Source of the DNA: Rhizobium sp. L1K21
GTDB lineage: Bacteria > Pseudomonadota > Alphaproteobacteria > Rhizobiales > Rhizobiaceae
Assembly (NCBI RefSeq): GCF_024055895.1
Contig: NZ_JAMXLE010000001.1
Coordinates: 434,001 to 498,000 of the forward strand
Reading direction: 5' to 3'
DNA: 64,000 nucleotides
Shown: piece by piece, positions 21,696 through 30,048 of the stretch
Layout of the letters: each line of letters opens with the position of its first letter
Position numbering within the stretch: the stretch's first letter is position 1
Made by a program: the position numbers and the translations under genes
The notes under the pieces: generated by a model
The model's input: only the letters and a program-made list of their open reading frames with translations
The model's database searches: none
What the model was told of the DNA's origin: nothing

Positions 21696-23498
21696 ATGAT
21701 CGAACTTATTGCCCATAATCTTGCGCCCATCATGTTCATTTCGGTGATGGCGTCACTGCTTCTTGGCTATCCGGTGGCATTCACGCTAGCTGCCGGCGGT
21801 TTGGGATTCTTTGTCATCGGTGTTGCGCTGTCCGATTTCTCACCGTCCATTCAGCTGTCGTTTGCCCTTCTTCAAAGTCACCCCGACCGTATATACGGAA
21901 ACATCATGTCCAATGAGACATTGCTGGCTATTCCGTTCTTCACCTTCATGGGGATCATATTGGAGCGCTCGCGCATGGCCGAGGATCTGCTCGATACGAT
22001 CGGCCAGCTCTTTGGGCCGGTGCGTGGCGGGCTTGCCTATGCGGCTGTTCTCGTTGGTGCGCTTCTGGGTGCGACGACCGGCGTTGTGGCCGCATCCGTG
22101 ATGGCGATGGGTCTTATCTCCATGCCGATCATGCTGCGTTACGGCTATAACAGGCCGTTTGTTTCCGGCACGATCGCAGCTTCGGGAACGCTGGCGCAGA
22201 TCGTGCCGCCATCGCTGGTGCTGATTGTCATGGCCGACCAGCTCGGCCGTTCGGTCGGTGACATGTATGTCGGTGCGCTTTATCCGGCGCTTTTGATTGT
22301 GGCTGCATACTGCCTTTATGTTTTCGTGATCACGATGGTCCGTCCCAAATGGGCGCCGGCGCTGCCGCGTGAAGCACGGACACTCGGCGGGGGCGTGACG
22401 TCGCTGATTGCGATGATCGCACTGGCTGGCGCTATCTATTACCTTTCCGACCACTTCCTGTTTTCCTCGATCACATCGGAATGGCGTGAGGTGGGTGCGC
22501 TGACGGCGGGTGTTTCTGTCATTTATGTCATTGCCCTTGCCAATGACTGGATGAAGCTCAACCTGATCTCGCGCCTTGCACAGCAGGTGATCATCGTGAT
22601 GATCCCGCCGTTGGCGTTGATCTTCCTGGTTCTCGGAACCATTTTCCTCGGCATTGCCACGCCGACGGAAGGTGGCGCGATGGGGGCTGCCGGCGCATTG
22701 ATCATGTCATTTGCCAAGCGGCGGTTGACCTTTGATGTGTTGAAGCAGGCTGTGGAGGCGACCACCAAGCTTTCCGCATTCGTCATGATGATCCTCATCG
22801 GTGCGCGTGTTTTCGGTCTGACCTTCTATGGCATCGAAGGCAACAAGTGGATCGAGGAGCTCTTGCTGTCCCTGCCGGGCGGTGAATACGGCTTCCTGAT
22901 CGTGGTGACAATCATCGTCTTCATCCTGGGCTGCTTCCTGGACTTTTTCGAAATCGCCTTCATCATTATCCCGCTTCTCGCACCAGTGGCAGAGGCACAC
23001 GGGATCGACCTGATCTGGTTCGGTATCATCCTGGGGATTAACCTGCAGACATCGTTCCTGACGCCGCCATTCGGTTTCTCTCTTTTCTATCTCCGGTCCA
23101 TTGCACCTTCGGGTCCATGGAAGGATGAGGCGACGGGGCGAACTCTGGACGGCGTTTCCACGATGCAGATCTATCGCGGCGTGGTGCCGTATATCATCAT
23201 TCAGTTCCTCATGGTGATGGTGGTGATTGCATTCCCGCAATTGGTGATGGTCTACAAGGGCGATAAAGCTCCGGTGAACCTGAACGACGTTCAGATCAAT
23301 GTGCCCATGACCGACGAGGGCGGTGGCATTCCAGGTCTCAACCTTCCCCCGGTTGGCACGCTGGGTGGCGGAAACGACAGTGGCAATGCGCTGGGGCTGC
23401 CGCCGCTGACGACACTGCCGGGGCAATCGCAACCAAAACCTGATGAAAAGAAAGAGGATGGCGGTATCGATCTCAGCAAACCGCCAGTGTTCAACTAA
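21696..23498 (+). CDS. TRAP transporter large permease subunit (DctM family), extended
   Basis: The ion-coupled large permease, 600 residues against about 430 in the simplest DctM proteins. The core motifs GALLGATTGVVAASVMAMG, ASGTLAQIVPPSLVLIVMAD and GCFLDFFEIAFIIIPLLAP are present. A central insertion near residues 220-270 adds hydrophobic segments, as in the mannitol/chloroaromatic-type TRAP group. After the last helix there is a soluble Pro/Gly-rich tail of about 85 residues (PGLNLPPVGTLGGGND). A binding protein of the same group, encoded about 17 kb away, is a plausible partner. Confidence 0.92.
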   Translation: MIELIAHNLAPIMFISVMASLLLGYPVAFTLAAGGLGFFVIGVALSDFSPSIQLSFALLQSHPDRIYGNIMSNETLLAIPFFTFMGIILERSRMAEDLLDTIGQLFGPVRGGLAYAAVLVGALLGATTGVVAASVMAMGLISMPIMLRYGYNRPFVSGTIAASGTLAQIVPPSLVLIVMADQLGRSVGDMYVGALYPALLIVAAYCLYVFVITMVRPKWAPALPREARTLGGGVTSLIAMIALAGAIYYLSDHFLFSSITSEWREVGALTAGVSVIYVIALANDWMKLNLISRLAQQVIIVMIPPLALIFLVLGTIFLGIATPTEGGAMGAAGALIMSFAKRRLTFDVLKQAVEATTKLSAFVMMILIGARVFGLTFYGIEGNKWIEELLLSLPGGEYGFLIVVTIIVFILGCFLDFFEIAFIIIPLLAPVAEAHGIDLIWFGIILGINLQTSFLTPPFGFSLFYLRSIAPSGPWKDEATGRTLDGVSTMQIYRGVVPYIIIQFLMVMVVIAFPQLVMVYKGDKAPVNLNDVQINVPMTDEGGGIPGLNLPPVGTLGGGNDSGNALGLPPLTTLPGQSQPKPDEKKEDGGIDLSKPPVFN

Positions 23499-23773
23499 AG
23501 CATGTCGCGTTTAATCGCCCGCGATTAAACGATAACGTACATGCGATACATAAGAGCAAAGACGTGGCCGGTTTGAATCCGATCAGGGGCACCACGCCTT
23601 AACGCAAAAAAGGGCCGGAATTTCCGGCCCTTTCGCATTTCGAAGATTGTCCCGAACGCTTAGACTGTTTCAGTTTTTGACTGAAACAGTCTACATTTTT
23701 TCGCTCACGCCAATTGCGCTTTGCGCAATGCTCCACTGGGGCGGCGCATTAGCGCCGGGCCACGCTTGTGGCC
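23499..23773. repeat. Cluster of inverted repeats, probable rhizobial-type mosaic repeat
   Basis: Five separate inverted repeats besides the terminator lie in this spacer. At 23500-23544 GCATGT pairs with ACATGC, enclosing a 10-bp palindrome (23509-23518 with 23521-23530). A perfect 13-bp stem is at 23662-23674/23680-23692 with loop TTTTG. Shorter ones are at 23713-23729, 23743-23756 and 23758-23773. The first resembles the common rhizobial intergenic palindrome beginning AAAGCATGTCGCG. No coding frame is present; copy number cannot be seen here. Confidence 0.65.
23606..23636 (+). terminator. Rho-independent terminator after dctQM
   Basis: A-run then AAGGGCCGG, a short AATTT loop and CCGGCCCTT followed by T's: an almost perfect palindrome at 23609-23633, 110 bases after the dctM stop. 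It can work in both directions. Confidence 0.85.
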
Positions 23774-23803
23774 TTGAGCGCTTCAGTTAAAAGATGAACC
23801 GCT

Positions 23804-24268
23804 CTAGTTCAGCTGGCCTTCGATTGCCTTCTGTTCGGCTGCGACATCTGTCGCAATGGCAATGCGGCGCGGCTTCATGGCTTCGGGAATTTCACGCACC
23901 AGATCAATGTGCAACAGGCCGTTTTTCAGGTTTGCTGCGCGCACTTCCACATGATCGGCAAGCTGGAAGCGGCGCTCGAAGGCGCGCTTGGCAATGCCGC
24001 GATGGAGATACTGGGTGGTGTCTTCGTCTTCGGGGGCGCGTTCGCCCTTGATGGTCAAGACATGTTCGCGGGCTTCGATGGAAAGCTCTTCATCGCTAAA
24101 GCCTGCAACGGCCATGGTGATGCGATAGGCGTTTTCGCCGGTACGCTCAATGTTGTAGGGCGGATAGCTGTTGGCCTGTTCGCTCTGGCCGACGCCATCG
24201 AGAAGCGAAAAAAGGCGGTCGAAACCAACGGTGGAACGATAAAGGGGGGTATAGTCGACGTGACGCAT
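23804..24268 (-). CDS. Small heat-shock protein (Hsp20/IbpA family)
   Basis: A 154-residue ATP-independent chaperone that holds unfolding proteins. The N-terminus YRSTVGFDRLFSLLD and SYPPYNIERTGENAYRI match rhizobial class A Hsp20/IbpA. The alpha-crystallin domain spans about residues 38-130 (ITMAVAGFSDEELSIEA, then KNGLLHIDLVREIPE). The start at 24268 follows AGGAGGACACT. The 5' leader has features of a ROSE thermometer and a heat-shock-type promoter lies further up, so expression is probably induced by heat at two levels. Confidence 0.93.
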   Translation of the reverse strand: MRHVDYTPLYRSTVGFDRLFSLLDGVGQSEQANSYPPYNIERTGENAYRITMAVAGFSDEELSIEAREHVLTIKGERAPEDEDTTQYLHRGIAKRAFERRFQLADHVEVRAANLKNGLLHIDLVREIPEAMKPRRIAIATDVAAEQKAIEGQLN

Positions 24269-24365
24269 AGTGTCCTCCTGAGAAGCGACTGTTTGCTGTT
24301 TTTTTCAAAGCTCTGCACCCCAATGCGGCGGTGCTGCGAGCGGGAAAGCCCCATCAGGGCGCTGT
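24269..24365 (-). promoter_or_regulatory. Candidate ROSE RNA thermometer in the hsp20 leader
   Basis: The leader of about 97 bases on the minus strand ends with UCGCUUCUCAGGAGGACACU before AUG. UCGCU (UYGCU) a few bases before the Shine-Dalgarno AGGAGG is the hallmark of the last ROSE hairpin, which hides the ribosome-binding site until heated. Upstream short stems can form, including GCCC/GGGC and GCACC/GGTGC. Assigned from motif and position; folding was not computed. Confidence 0.6.
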
Positions 24366-24372
24366 CCTGACG

Positions 24373-24404
24373 AATATCTGGTAATCGCAAAAGCGCAGTT
24401 CAAG
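24373..24404 (-). promoter_or_regulatory. Candidate heat-shock sigma (RpoH-type) promoter for hsp20
   Basis: On the minus strand CTTGAA (plus 24399-24404) is followed by 17 bases and CCAGATATT (plus 24373-24381), resembling alphaproteobacterial RpoH promoters. The predicted start near 24365 would give a leader of about 97 bases, the size expected for ROSE. Confidence 0.45.
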
Positions 24405-24528
24405 AGTTTTTCGCGAAAATTCGAAAGGGGCAAAGTTTCTGGGTAGTTTCAGGGCTTGCGGCGATTTGCAGTTGCGCTTTGGCCGGTGGCTTTCTATCCA
24501 TGGCAGAGCCTGCCCGTAAAAGTGTCGG

Positions 24529-25467
24529 ATGATGGAAGACATATTGCATTCAACGCCGGGAAACGACGTTCCCGATAATCATATCGCCGGTTTCTTTGAA
24601 ACCCATGACGGGCTGGCGTTGCGCTATGCGATTTTCCGTAGTCCCGTTTCGATTGCCAAGGGGACAATCGTGCTTTTGCAGGGGCGCAATGAATCCATCG
24701 AGAAATATTTCGAGACGATCCGCGAGCTGACCGAGCAGGGCTTCTGGGTGGCGACGTTCGACTGGCGCGGGCAGGGCGGCTCACCCCGGCTCATTGCCGA
24801 TCATTCGCTCGGTCATGTGCACCGTTTTGCCGATTATGAGAAGGACCTCGAGGCCTTTCTCGAAAAGATCGTGTTGCCCGATACGCGCCTGCCGTTTTTC
24901 ATGGTGGCCCATTCCATGGGTGCGCTGATTGCGCTTTCTACCGCGCCGCGGCTGGCCAACCGGATTGACCGGATCGCGTTATCTGCGCCGCTTCTGGAAT
25001 TGAGCGACCGGCGGCCTTCCAGCCACACGATCATGCGTGTTGCGCGGTTCCTGAGGCTGTTCGGCTTGGGGCGGAAGGCTTTGAGCAAGAGCCGACCTCA
25101 CACGGAATTTGCGGGCAATGTGCTGACTTCCGATCCAGACCGGTATGCGCGCAACCGGGCTATTGTGAAAGCGCATCCGGAGTTTGCGCTTGGTCCACCG
25201 ACCGCGTCATGGATCGACGAGTGCCTGCGTGCGGGGCAGCGCGTGAGCACATTTTCCCATCTGGACAAGATCATGGTGCCGACCATTGTCTTGGCACCGA
25301 CCCAGGATGCGGTCGTCTCCTATCCGGCAATCGAGCGGTTGAGCCGTTATTTCCGCGCCGGCCATTTCATTCCGATCGATGGCGCCAAGCATGAGCTCTT
25401 TCAGGAGCGCGACCGCTATCGTGCTCAGGCCATGTCCGCCGTTCTGGCCTTCCTGCCGGGTTCTTGA
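24529..25467 (+). CDS. Alpha/beta hydrolase, lysophospholipase/monoacylglycerol lipase type
   Basis: A 312-residue serine hydrolase. The nucleophile elbow AHSMG, with the catalytic Ser near residue 127, the FDWRGQGGSPR oxyanion/HGG-equivalent region, and the C-terminal DGAKHELFQERD with the catalytic His are visible. It resembles PldB-type lysophospholipases. Two tandem ATGs (24529, 24532) are possible starts; the ribosome-binding site is weak. The gene is convergent with the hisN-like gene, with 9 bases between stops. Confidence 0.87.
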   Translation: MMEDILHSTPGNDVPDNHIAGFFETHDGLALRYAIFRSPVSIAKGTIVLLQGRNESIEKYFETIRELTEQGFWVATFDWRGQGGSPRLIADHSLGHVHRFADYEKDLEAFLEKIVLPDTRLPFFMVAHSMGALIALSTAPRLANRIDRIALSAPLLELSDRRPSSHTIMRVARFLRLFGLGRKALSKSRPHTEFAGNVLTSDPDRYARNRAIVKAHPEFALGPPTASWIDECLRAGQRVSTFSHLDKIMVPTIVLAPTQDAVVSYPAIERLSRYFRAGHFIPIDGAKHELFQERDRYRAQAMSAVLAFLPGS

Positions 25468-25476
25468 GCATCGCCC

Positions 25477-26253
25477 TCAGGCTGCGTTGAGAAGCGCCAA
25501 TGCCTGTTGGTGGAGTTCGGGCGTGGCAGCGGCAATGATCTGCCCGCCCATTTCCGGCCGTTCGCCTTGCCAGGTCGTCATGACGCCGCCTGACTGCTCG
25601 ATAATCGGTATGATGGCGCCGACGTCGTAGGGCTTGAGGTTGTTTTCGATAACGAGATCGATATGGCCGCCAGCCAGAAGTGCATAGGCGTAACAATCGC
25701 AGCCGTAGCGGAAGAGGCGCACGCGGCTTTCCACGGCGCGATACTGCTCGCTGTCCCGGCCTTCAAATATGTGCGGAGAGGTGGTGAAAAGCGTGGCATT
25801 GGCGATATCGCCGCAACTGCGGGATTTGATTGTGCGGCTGCCGTCCGGACCGGAATAGTAAGCCCCGCTTTCATCAGCGTAGTAACGCTCACGGGTGAAG
25901 GGCTGGTCGATGAGACCGGCGACAGCACGCCCGTTGCGATATAGCCCGATCAATGTGCCCCATACGGGCAGGCCGGAGATGAAGGCGCGTGTGCCATCGA
26001 TCGGGTCGATGACCCAAACCAGATCGCGATCGAGCCCCACACTGCCATGCTCCTCACCCAGAATGCCATGGTCGGGGTAGGTTTGCGAAATAAGCCTGCG
26101 GATTGCCGTTTCGGCGGCTCGGTCGCCTTCAGTGACCGGATCAAAGCCCGATGCTTCCTTGTTGACGACATCTGCGCCGACGCGAAAGCGCGGCAGGGTC
26201 TCGGCAGCGGCGGCATCTGCCAGGCGTTCAAAAAACGAGCGTGGTGGAAGCAT
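25477..26253 (-). CDS. hisN: Inositol-monophosphatase-family phosphatase (histidinol-phosphatase HisN-like)
   Basis: A 258-residue metal-dependent phosphatase. The GEEHG motif and the signature WVIDPIDGTRAFISGLPVWG supply the metal-binding Glu and Asp residues, and the C-terminal YDVGAIIPIIEQSGG closes the site. The RAFISGLP variant of the signature is typical of HisN-type histidinol phosphatases rather than SuhB. The neighbouring small RNA, divergent and upstream, belongs to a family named after a nearby suhB-type gene, which fits this context. Substrate assignment is by subfamily signature. Confidence 0.8.
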   Translation of the reverse strand: MLPPRSFFERLADAAAAETLPRFRVGADVVNKEASGFDPVTEGDRAAETAIRRLISQTYPDHGILGEEHGSVGLDRDLVWVIDPIDGTRAFISGLPVWGTLIGLYRNGRAVAGLIDQPFTRERYYADESGAYYSGPDGSRTIKSRSCGDIANATLFTTSPHIFEGRDSEQYRAVESRVRLFRYGCDCYAYALLAGGHIDLVIENNLKPYDVGAIIPIIEQSGGVMTTWQGERPEMGGQIIAAATPELHQQALALLNAA

Positions 26254-26490
26254 GTCGAAGGATATCCATGGAGAATTGATCTTGGGATGTGCGGCGGACG
26301 ATAGTCCGGCTTGCGGCAGGGGGCAACGGAAAAGGGCAGGAAAGGTGCTTGAAGTCGGCGCGTAGGTGATAGGCAGCTCGAGGGATGGCCTTTTGAAATG
26401 ACTATTCTTCGCGCATTCTTGCGATTAAAAATACATCATTTGAGTATAAGTTTTGCATATCTAAAATCATGAAATATTTGTGATCTTTTA

Positions 26491-26517
26491 TTGACATTTG
26501 TGCAGTGCAATAATATC
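26491..26517 (+). promoter_or_regulatory. Candidate promoter of the suhB/MmgR small RNA
   Basis: TTGACA at 26491-26496 is a good -35 box. The -10 is an AT-rich TAATATCG stretch at about 26511-26518, with spacing uncertain (14-17). It lies directly upstream of the sRNA in an otherwise AT-rich stretch. Confidence 0.55.
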
Positions 26518-26522
26518 GTCAA

Positions 26523-26603
26523 TATACAGCCGCTCGCGGTTGTAATACCCTCCTTGGGTGTTTCCTCCCTAGATTTGACCGCGCCATGGGCGCGGTCTTT
26601 TTT
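26523..26603 (+). ncRNA. Small RNA of the suhB / MmgR (alpha-r8) family
   Basis: About 80 bases in a non-coding gap, with a promoter in front and a strong terminator at the end (26577-26585 pairing with 26589-26597, then six T's). The central CTCCTTGGGTGTTTCCTCCC stretch is what I recognise as the conserved core of this Hyphomicrobiales family, with single-stranded UUUCCUCCC able to pair with ribosome-binding sites. In relatives MmgR restrains polyhydroxybutyrate granule accumulation through Hfq-dependent control. Family recognition is from memory of the motif, supported by the adjacent inositol-monophosphatase-family gene. Confidence 0.75.
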
Positions 26604-26709
26604 GTCTATATTTCGCTTTATTGATTTTTTCGCCAAAGGCTATGCGAAAGCGCTCAGGCTTACTTGAAGTGCTTTGCAAGATTCAGGGCGGTTGGATGGT
26701 TGAGCTCTA

Positions 26710-27594
26710 TTATTCTGCCGCGAGGGAATCGGTGCGGCTTTCAGCTCCTACATGGGCGACCAGGCGGGCGAGGAATTCGCCCAGCATTTCGGCCAGGATA
26801 TGGAAGTCCGGCTTCTTTTCCAGCGTGGTTTCATCGATGTAGAGCGCCCGGCTGACTTCAATCTGCAACGCGTGCAGGGAGCGGGCGGGGCGGCCGTAGT
26901 GCTCGGTGATGAAGCCGCCGGCATAGGGCTTGTTGCGGGCGACGGAAAAACCGAGACCTTCCAGGATCTCGACAGCGGCAAGTGCAATATGGGGCGCTGC
27001 ACTGGTGCCATGCCGGTCACCCACAATGATATCGGGTCTTTGTCCCGTCCCGCCAACGCGAATATTGCCGGGCATGGAGTGACAATCAATCAGCACCGCC
27101 TGGCCAAAATGTACATGGGTCGCGGCAATCAGCTTCCTCAGTGTCGCATGATAAGGCTTATAGATCGTCTCGATGCGCCAGATTGCTTCATCGATGGGCA
27201 GCTTGCCATTATAGATATCCATGTTTTCGGCAACCAGGCGCGGTATGGTGCCAAGGCCGCCTGCCACGCGAGCGGAATTGCGGTTGGCATAAGGCGGGAT
27301 GGAGCCTTCGAACATGCGTGCATCGAGCTCGTAGGGCTCGCGGTTCACATCCACATAGGCGCGGGGGAAATGAGCCTTCAGAAGCGGCGCGCCCAAAAGC
27401 GCACCGGCAGCAAACAGTTCATCGGCATAATAATCTTCCGAGCGCCGCAGTGTGTGGGCATCGAGCCGTGACTGTTCCAGAAAGCTTGCCGGATAGTTGC
27501 GTCCGCTATGGGGCGAATTGAACACGAAAGGTATGCGCTGCGTCAGCGGCTCCACAATCTCAAAATAGCTGTTTTGCGCTTCGAAAACTGACAT
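26710..27594 (-). CDS. N-formylglutamate amidohydrolase family protein
   Basis: A 294-residue zinc-dependent hydrolase of the FGase family. It shows FVFNSPHSGRNYP near residue 18, the segment SRLDAHTLRRSEDYYADELF, HFPRAYVDVNREPYELD, and IDCHSMPG with metal ligands. Family members hydrolyse N-formylglutamate in histidine degradation, though several paralogues have unknown substrates; no hut genes are nearby. The start at 27594 is preferred because it gives the conserved N-terminus; an ATG at 27609 is an alternative. It is divergent from cpdR. Confidence 0.88.
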   Translation of the reverse strand: MSVFEAQNSYFEIVEPLTQRIPFVFNSPHSGRNYPASFLEQSRLDAHTLRRSEDYYADELFAAGALLGAPLLKAHFPRAYVDVNREPYELDARMFEGSIPPYANRNSARVAGGLGTIPRLVAENMDIYNGKLPIDEAIWRIETIYKPYHATLRKLIAATHVHFGQAVLIDCHSMPGNIRVGGTGQRPDIIVGDRHGTSAAPHIALAAVEILEGLGFSVARNKPYAGGFITEHYGRPARSLHALQIEVSRALYIDETTLEKKPDFHILAEMLGEFLARLVAHVGAESRTDSLAAE

Positions 27595-27769
27595 CCGGTC
27601 CTTTACCATGTTCCGCATTTGCTGCGGGTAAACTGATTGTTCATGTTGCCAGCCTGCCACCGGCAAGTCCATACTTAGAAACAACAATATGGCGCGAAGC
27701 TTTCGTTCACTGGAAATTTACCGGAAGACTGCTAAATATGCGCGGATTAGGCTGGGTACAGGCACGAAT

Positions 27770-28144
27770 ATGGTCAAAGACATGAATCAGAAAATTCTTC
27801 TCGCTGAAGATGATAACGATATGCGCCGCTTTCTGGTGAAGGCGCTGGAGCGGGCGGGTTATGAAGTGCGCTCATTCGACAATGGCGCAAGCGCATACGA
27901 CCGGCTGCGTGAAGAGCCCTTTTCGCTTCTTTTGACCGATATCGTGATGCCGGAGATGGATGGTATCGAGCTGGCGCGCCGCGCCACCGAGCTTGATCCA
28001 GACTTGAAGGTGATGTTCATCACAGGTTTTGCTGCCGTGGCGCTGAACCCGGACTCAAACGCCCCCAAGGACGCCAAAGTGCTTTCCAAGCCCTTCCACC
28101 TGCGCGACCTCGTTGACGAAGTCAACCGGATGCTGGCCGCCTGA
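27770..28144 (+). CDS. cpdR: Single-domain response regulator CpdR
   Basis: A 124-residue receiver domain without an output domain. The acidic pair EDD, the phospho-acceptor Asp in LLLTDIVMPEMDG, the Thr in MFITGFAA and the Lys in VLSKPFHL are all present. In Caulobacter and rhizobia CpdR, dephosphorylated via the CckA-ChpT relay, delivers CtrA and other substrates to ClpXP and so couples cell-cycle phase to proteolysis. The start may be 27770 or 27782; the latter gives the shortest classical N-terminus. It is followed by tRNA-Val. Confidence 0.92.
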   Translation: MVKDMNQKILLAEDDNDMRRFLVKALERAGYEVRSFDNGASAYDRLREEPFSLLLTDIVMPEMDGIELARRATELDPDLKVMFITGFAAVALNPDSNAPKDAKVLSKPFHLRDLVDEVNRMLAA

Positions 28145-28187
28145 TTGAGGCCAGAAAAGACGCTTCGAAAAAAGCTGAAAAAACCTA

Positions 28188-28216
28188 TTGACGGGGAGAA
28201 GCCTTTTATGGTCTAT
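28188..28216 (+). promoter_or_regulatory. Promoter of tRNA-Val
   Basis: TTGACG at 28188-28193, a 17-base spacer and GTCTAT at 28211-28216 fit the housekeeping sigma consensus; the tRNA begins 15 bases further on. Confidence 0.65.
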
Positions 28217-28230
28217 GCCCCGTCACGGAT

Positions 28231-28305
<75 letters not shown>

Positions 28306-28443
28306 TCCTTCTTCCTATATTTTCGTTTGTGCGTCCGTGTTTCGGTGCGGTGGTCTTGCTCGCGTGCATGCGAAACAACCACTGGACTGCGGATTGTACC
28401 GCTTTTTCGGTCCGATCCTTGACGTTCACATCTTGCGAGCAAC

Positions 28444-28472
28444 AAAAAATCCCCCGCGCGAGCGGGGGATTG
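28444..28472 (-). terminator. Rho-independent terminator of the TadG/VWA gene
   Basis: A perfect 10-bp stem (28448-28457 with 28462-28471) and a GCGA tetraloop. On the minus strand it is followed by TTTTTTGTT, 40 bases after the stop of the VWA gene. Confidence 0.9.
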
Positions 28473-28511
28473 ATTTTAATGTCGACTAATATCGCCCGCT
28501 GAATGCTGTTT

Positions 28512-29687
28512 TTATTGGGTCAGCACCGTCATGCGGTCTGCGGCTTTGGCGCCAATGGCTTCGAAGGCGGCGACCATTTCTTCTGCAGACTGGGCGTTGA
28601 AGTAGTGAGACGAGTCGCTGGCGCAGGACGACAGAAGCTGCTGGCCGTTATAGGGAGCCTGAAAGGCGACGGTGTAAATTTCAATGCCGGCCTTCTTGGC
28701 CTTGTCGCAGGTGTTGAGGGTCCACCAGTCAGCGTACCAATAGTTGTTCGCGCCATCTGTCATGAAAACGATGAATTTAGAGGGCTTTTTGCCGTTTACG
28801 CCCAGATGGGCATTGTTTTCACTCGACCGCGTCAATTGTGTGTAGGCTTCTTCCATGGCATCGGAGGAATCGGTGCCGCCATTAGCAGACAGATCCTTGA
28901 CGTATTTGGTGATGTGGTCAGTGCCCCAATTCAAGTTTTCAGGGGTCCACATCCAGTTTGTGTAGGACACCGCACCCATACGCGCGTATTTCTTGCTCGG
29001 GTCGGCTGTTTCGATCTGGTGTAGCAGCTTCATGCTGGCCAGTTTGAGCGAATCCATCTTGCTGAGGAACTTGCCTCTGCCTGGAGAAATGCACTTGTCC
29101 GTGGCAGAACTGTTGCGATCGCAAATGTAATCGTCTGAAACGTCGTCCTTTTCCGTGTCGGTTGTTTCATTCATCGATCCGGAGCGATCGAGAACGAGAA
29201 ACATGGAAAGTGCGTTTTGCGTGCCGGTGGTGCCGTGAGCCGCAGAAAGCGACTTCACCTTCGAGCCTGTGCCGCCATAAATTCTGGATAGGCCGGAAAA
29301 CGAGTAGTCGGCGCAAGCATTCACCGACACGTCGTAGGAGCGCTCCGTTCCATAGCCTTTTGTTTCTGTCGCCTTGGCTGTTACGCAATCCTCTGGGACC
29401 GGAGAGTTGGAATTGAGCATCTCCGACTTCACATAGTTCATGGCAAGCGTTTCGGCTTCGTCCAATGTCATGTCAGGGTTGTTCACCAAGGCAGTTGCTG
29501 CAGCGGTCGCTGCGGCATCCGTCGCCGTCTGCAGGCGTAATCTTGTGGAAAGCATGTATGAGGTATCGAGTGCGCTTCCGACGCCAAATATGATGACGGG
29601 CAGAAGCAGAGCCGCAATGATGGCGAAGTTGCCGCCCTTGTCGGTGTGCAAACGGTTGATCTGTTTTTTCAAATTTGTTGCGTTCAT
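28512..29687 (-). CDS. TadE/TadG-like pilus-assembly protein with VWA domain
   Basis: A 391-residue envelope protein. The N-terminus has the TadE/G signature (KGGNFAIIAALLLPVIIFGVG) forming one membrane anchor, then a helical stretch AATDAAATAAATAL-like (residues about 50-70). The C-terminal half is a von Willebrand factor A domain with a MIDAS motif DRSGSM near residue 172 and later TDGANN. Such proteins are associated with Flp/Tad pili or surface adhesion, but no tad genes are in this window, so it is a solitary copy. It has its own terminator. Confidence 0.88.
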   Translation of the reverse strand: MNATNLKKQINRLHTDKGGNFAIIAALLLPVIIFGVGSALDTSYMLSTRLRLQTATDAAATAAATALVNNPDMTLDEAETLAMNYVKSEMLNSNSPVPEDCVTAKATETKGYGTERSYDVSVNACADYSFSGLSRIYGGTGSKVKSLSAAHGTTGTQNALSMFLVLDRSGSMNETTDTEKDDVSDDYICDRNSSATDKCISPGRGKFLSKMDSLKLASMKLLHQIETADPSKKYARMGAVSYTNWMWTPENLNWGTDHITKYVKDLSANGGTDSSDAMEEAYTQLTRSSENNAHLGVNGKKPSKFIVFMTDGANNYWYADWWTLNTCDKAKKAGIEIYTVAFQAPYNGQQLLSSCASDSSHYFNAQSAEEMVAAFEAIGAKAADRMTVLTQ

Positions 29688-30048
29688 CGTGCCGCTCTCC
29701 GGTCAGAAGAATTTCCTGCAAAATAGTCCGGCACAGTTAACAAAGGTTAATTTGGCAGCTGTTCTTTCAATCCATGTTTAACCGCAGTTTAACACTGTGA
29801 ATAATGCTGTGTTGGAGTGGTACATCTTTTGGGAAAACAGCATTGAAATGCCGTTTGACATGGGAGTTTCTGCACGTTATGGGATGTTTGGTTTTGGGAC
29901 GCCCGCCGCCCGTGCGCAGATCATGCGTTTGGTGAAGTTCCCTTGAAAAGGCACGATGGACGAAGCTTTTTAGCTCTTCATGCATTCGCGCTGTTGGTAA
30001 TACGGGCTCCACAGGTCAGAAAGCGAGTGCGGAGAGGATGCTTCGCAA
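29688..30048. other. Intergenic region, 361 bases, no gene seen
   Basis: It separates the divergent VWA gene and the glyoxalase-related gene. It should contain both promoters. A small open frame on the minus strand (29767-30012) has no protein-like character or ribosome-binding site. I see no recognisable operator or RNA. Confidence 0.35.
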
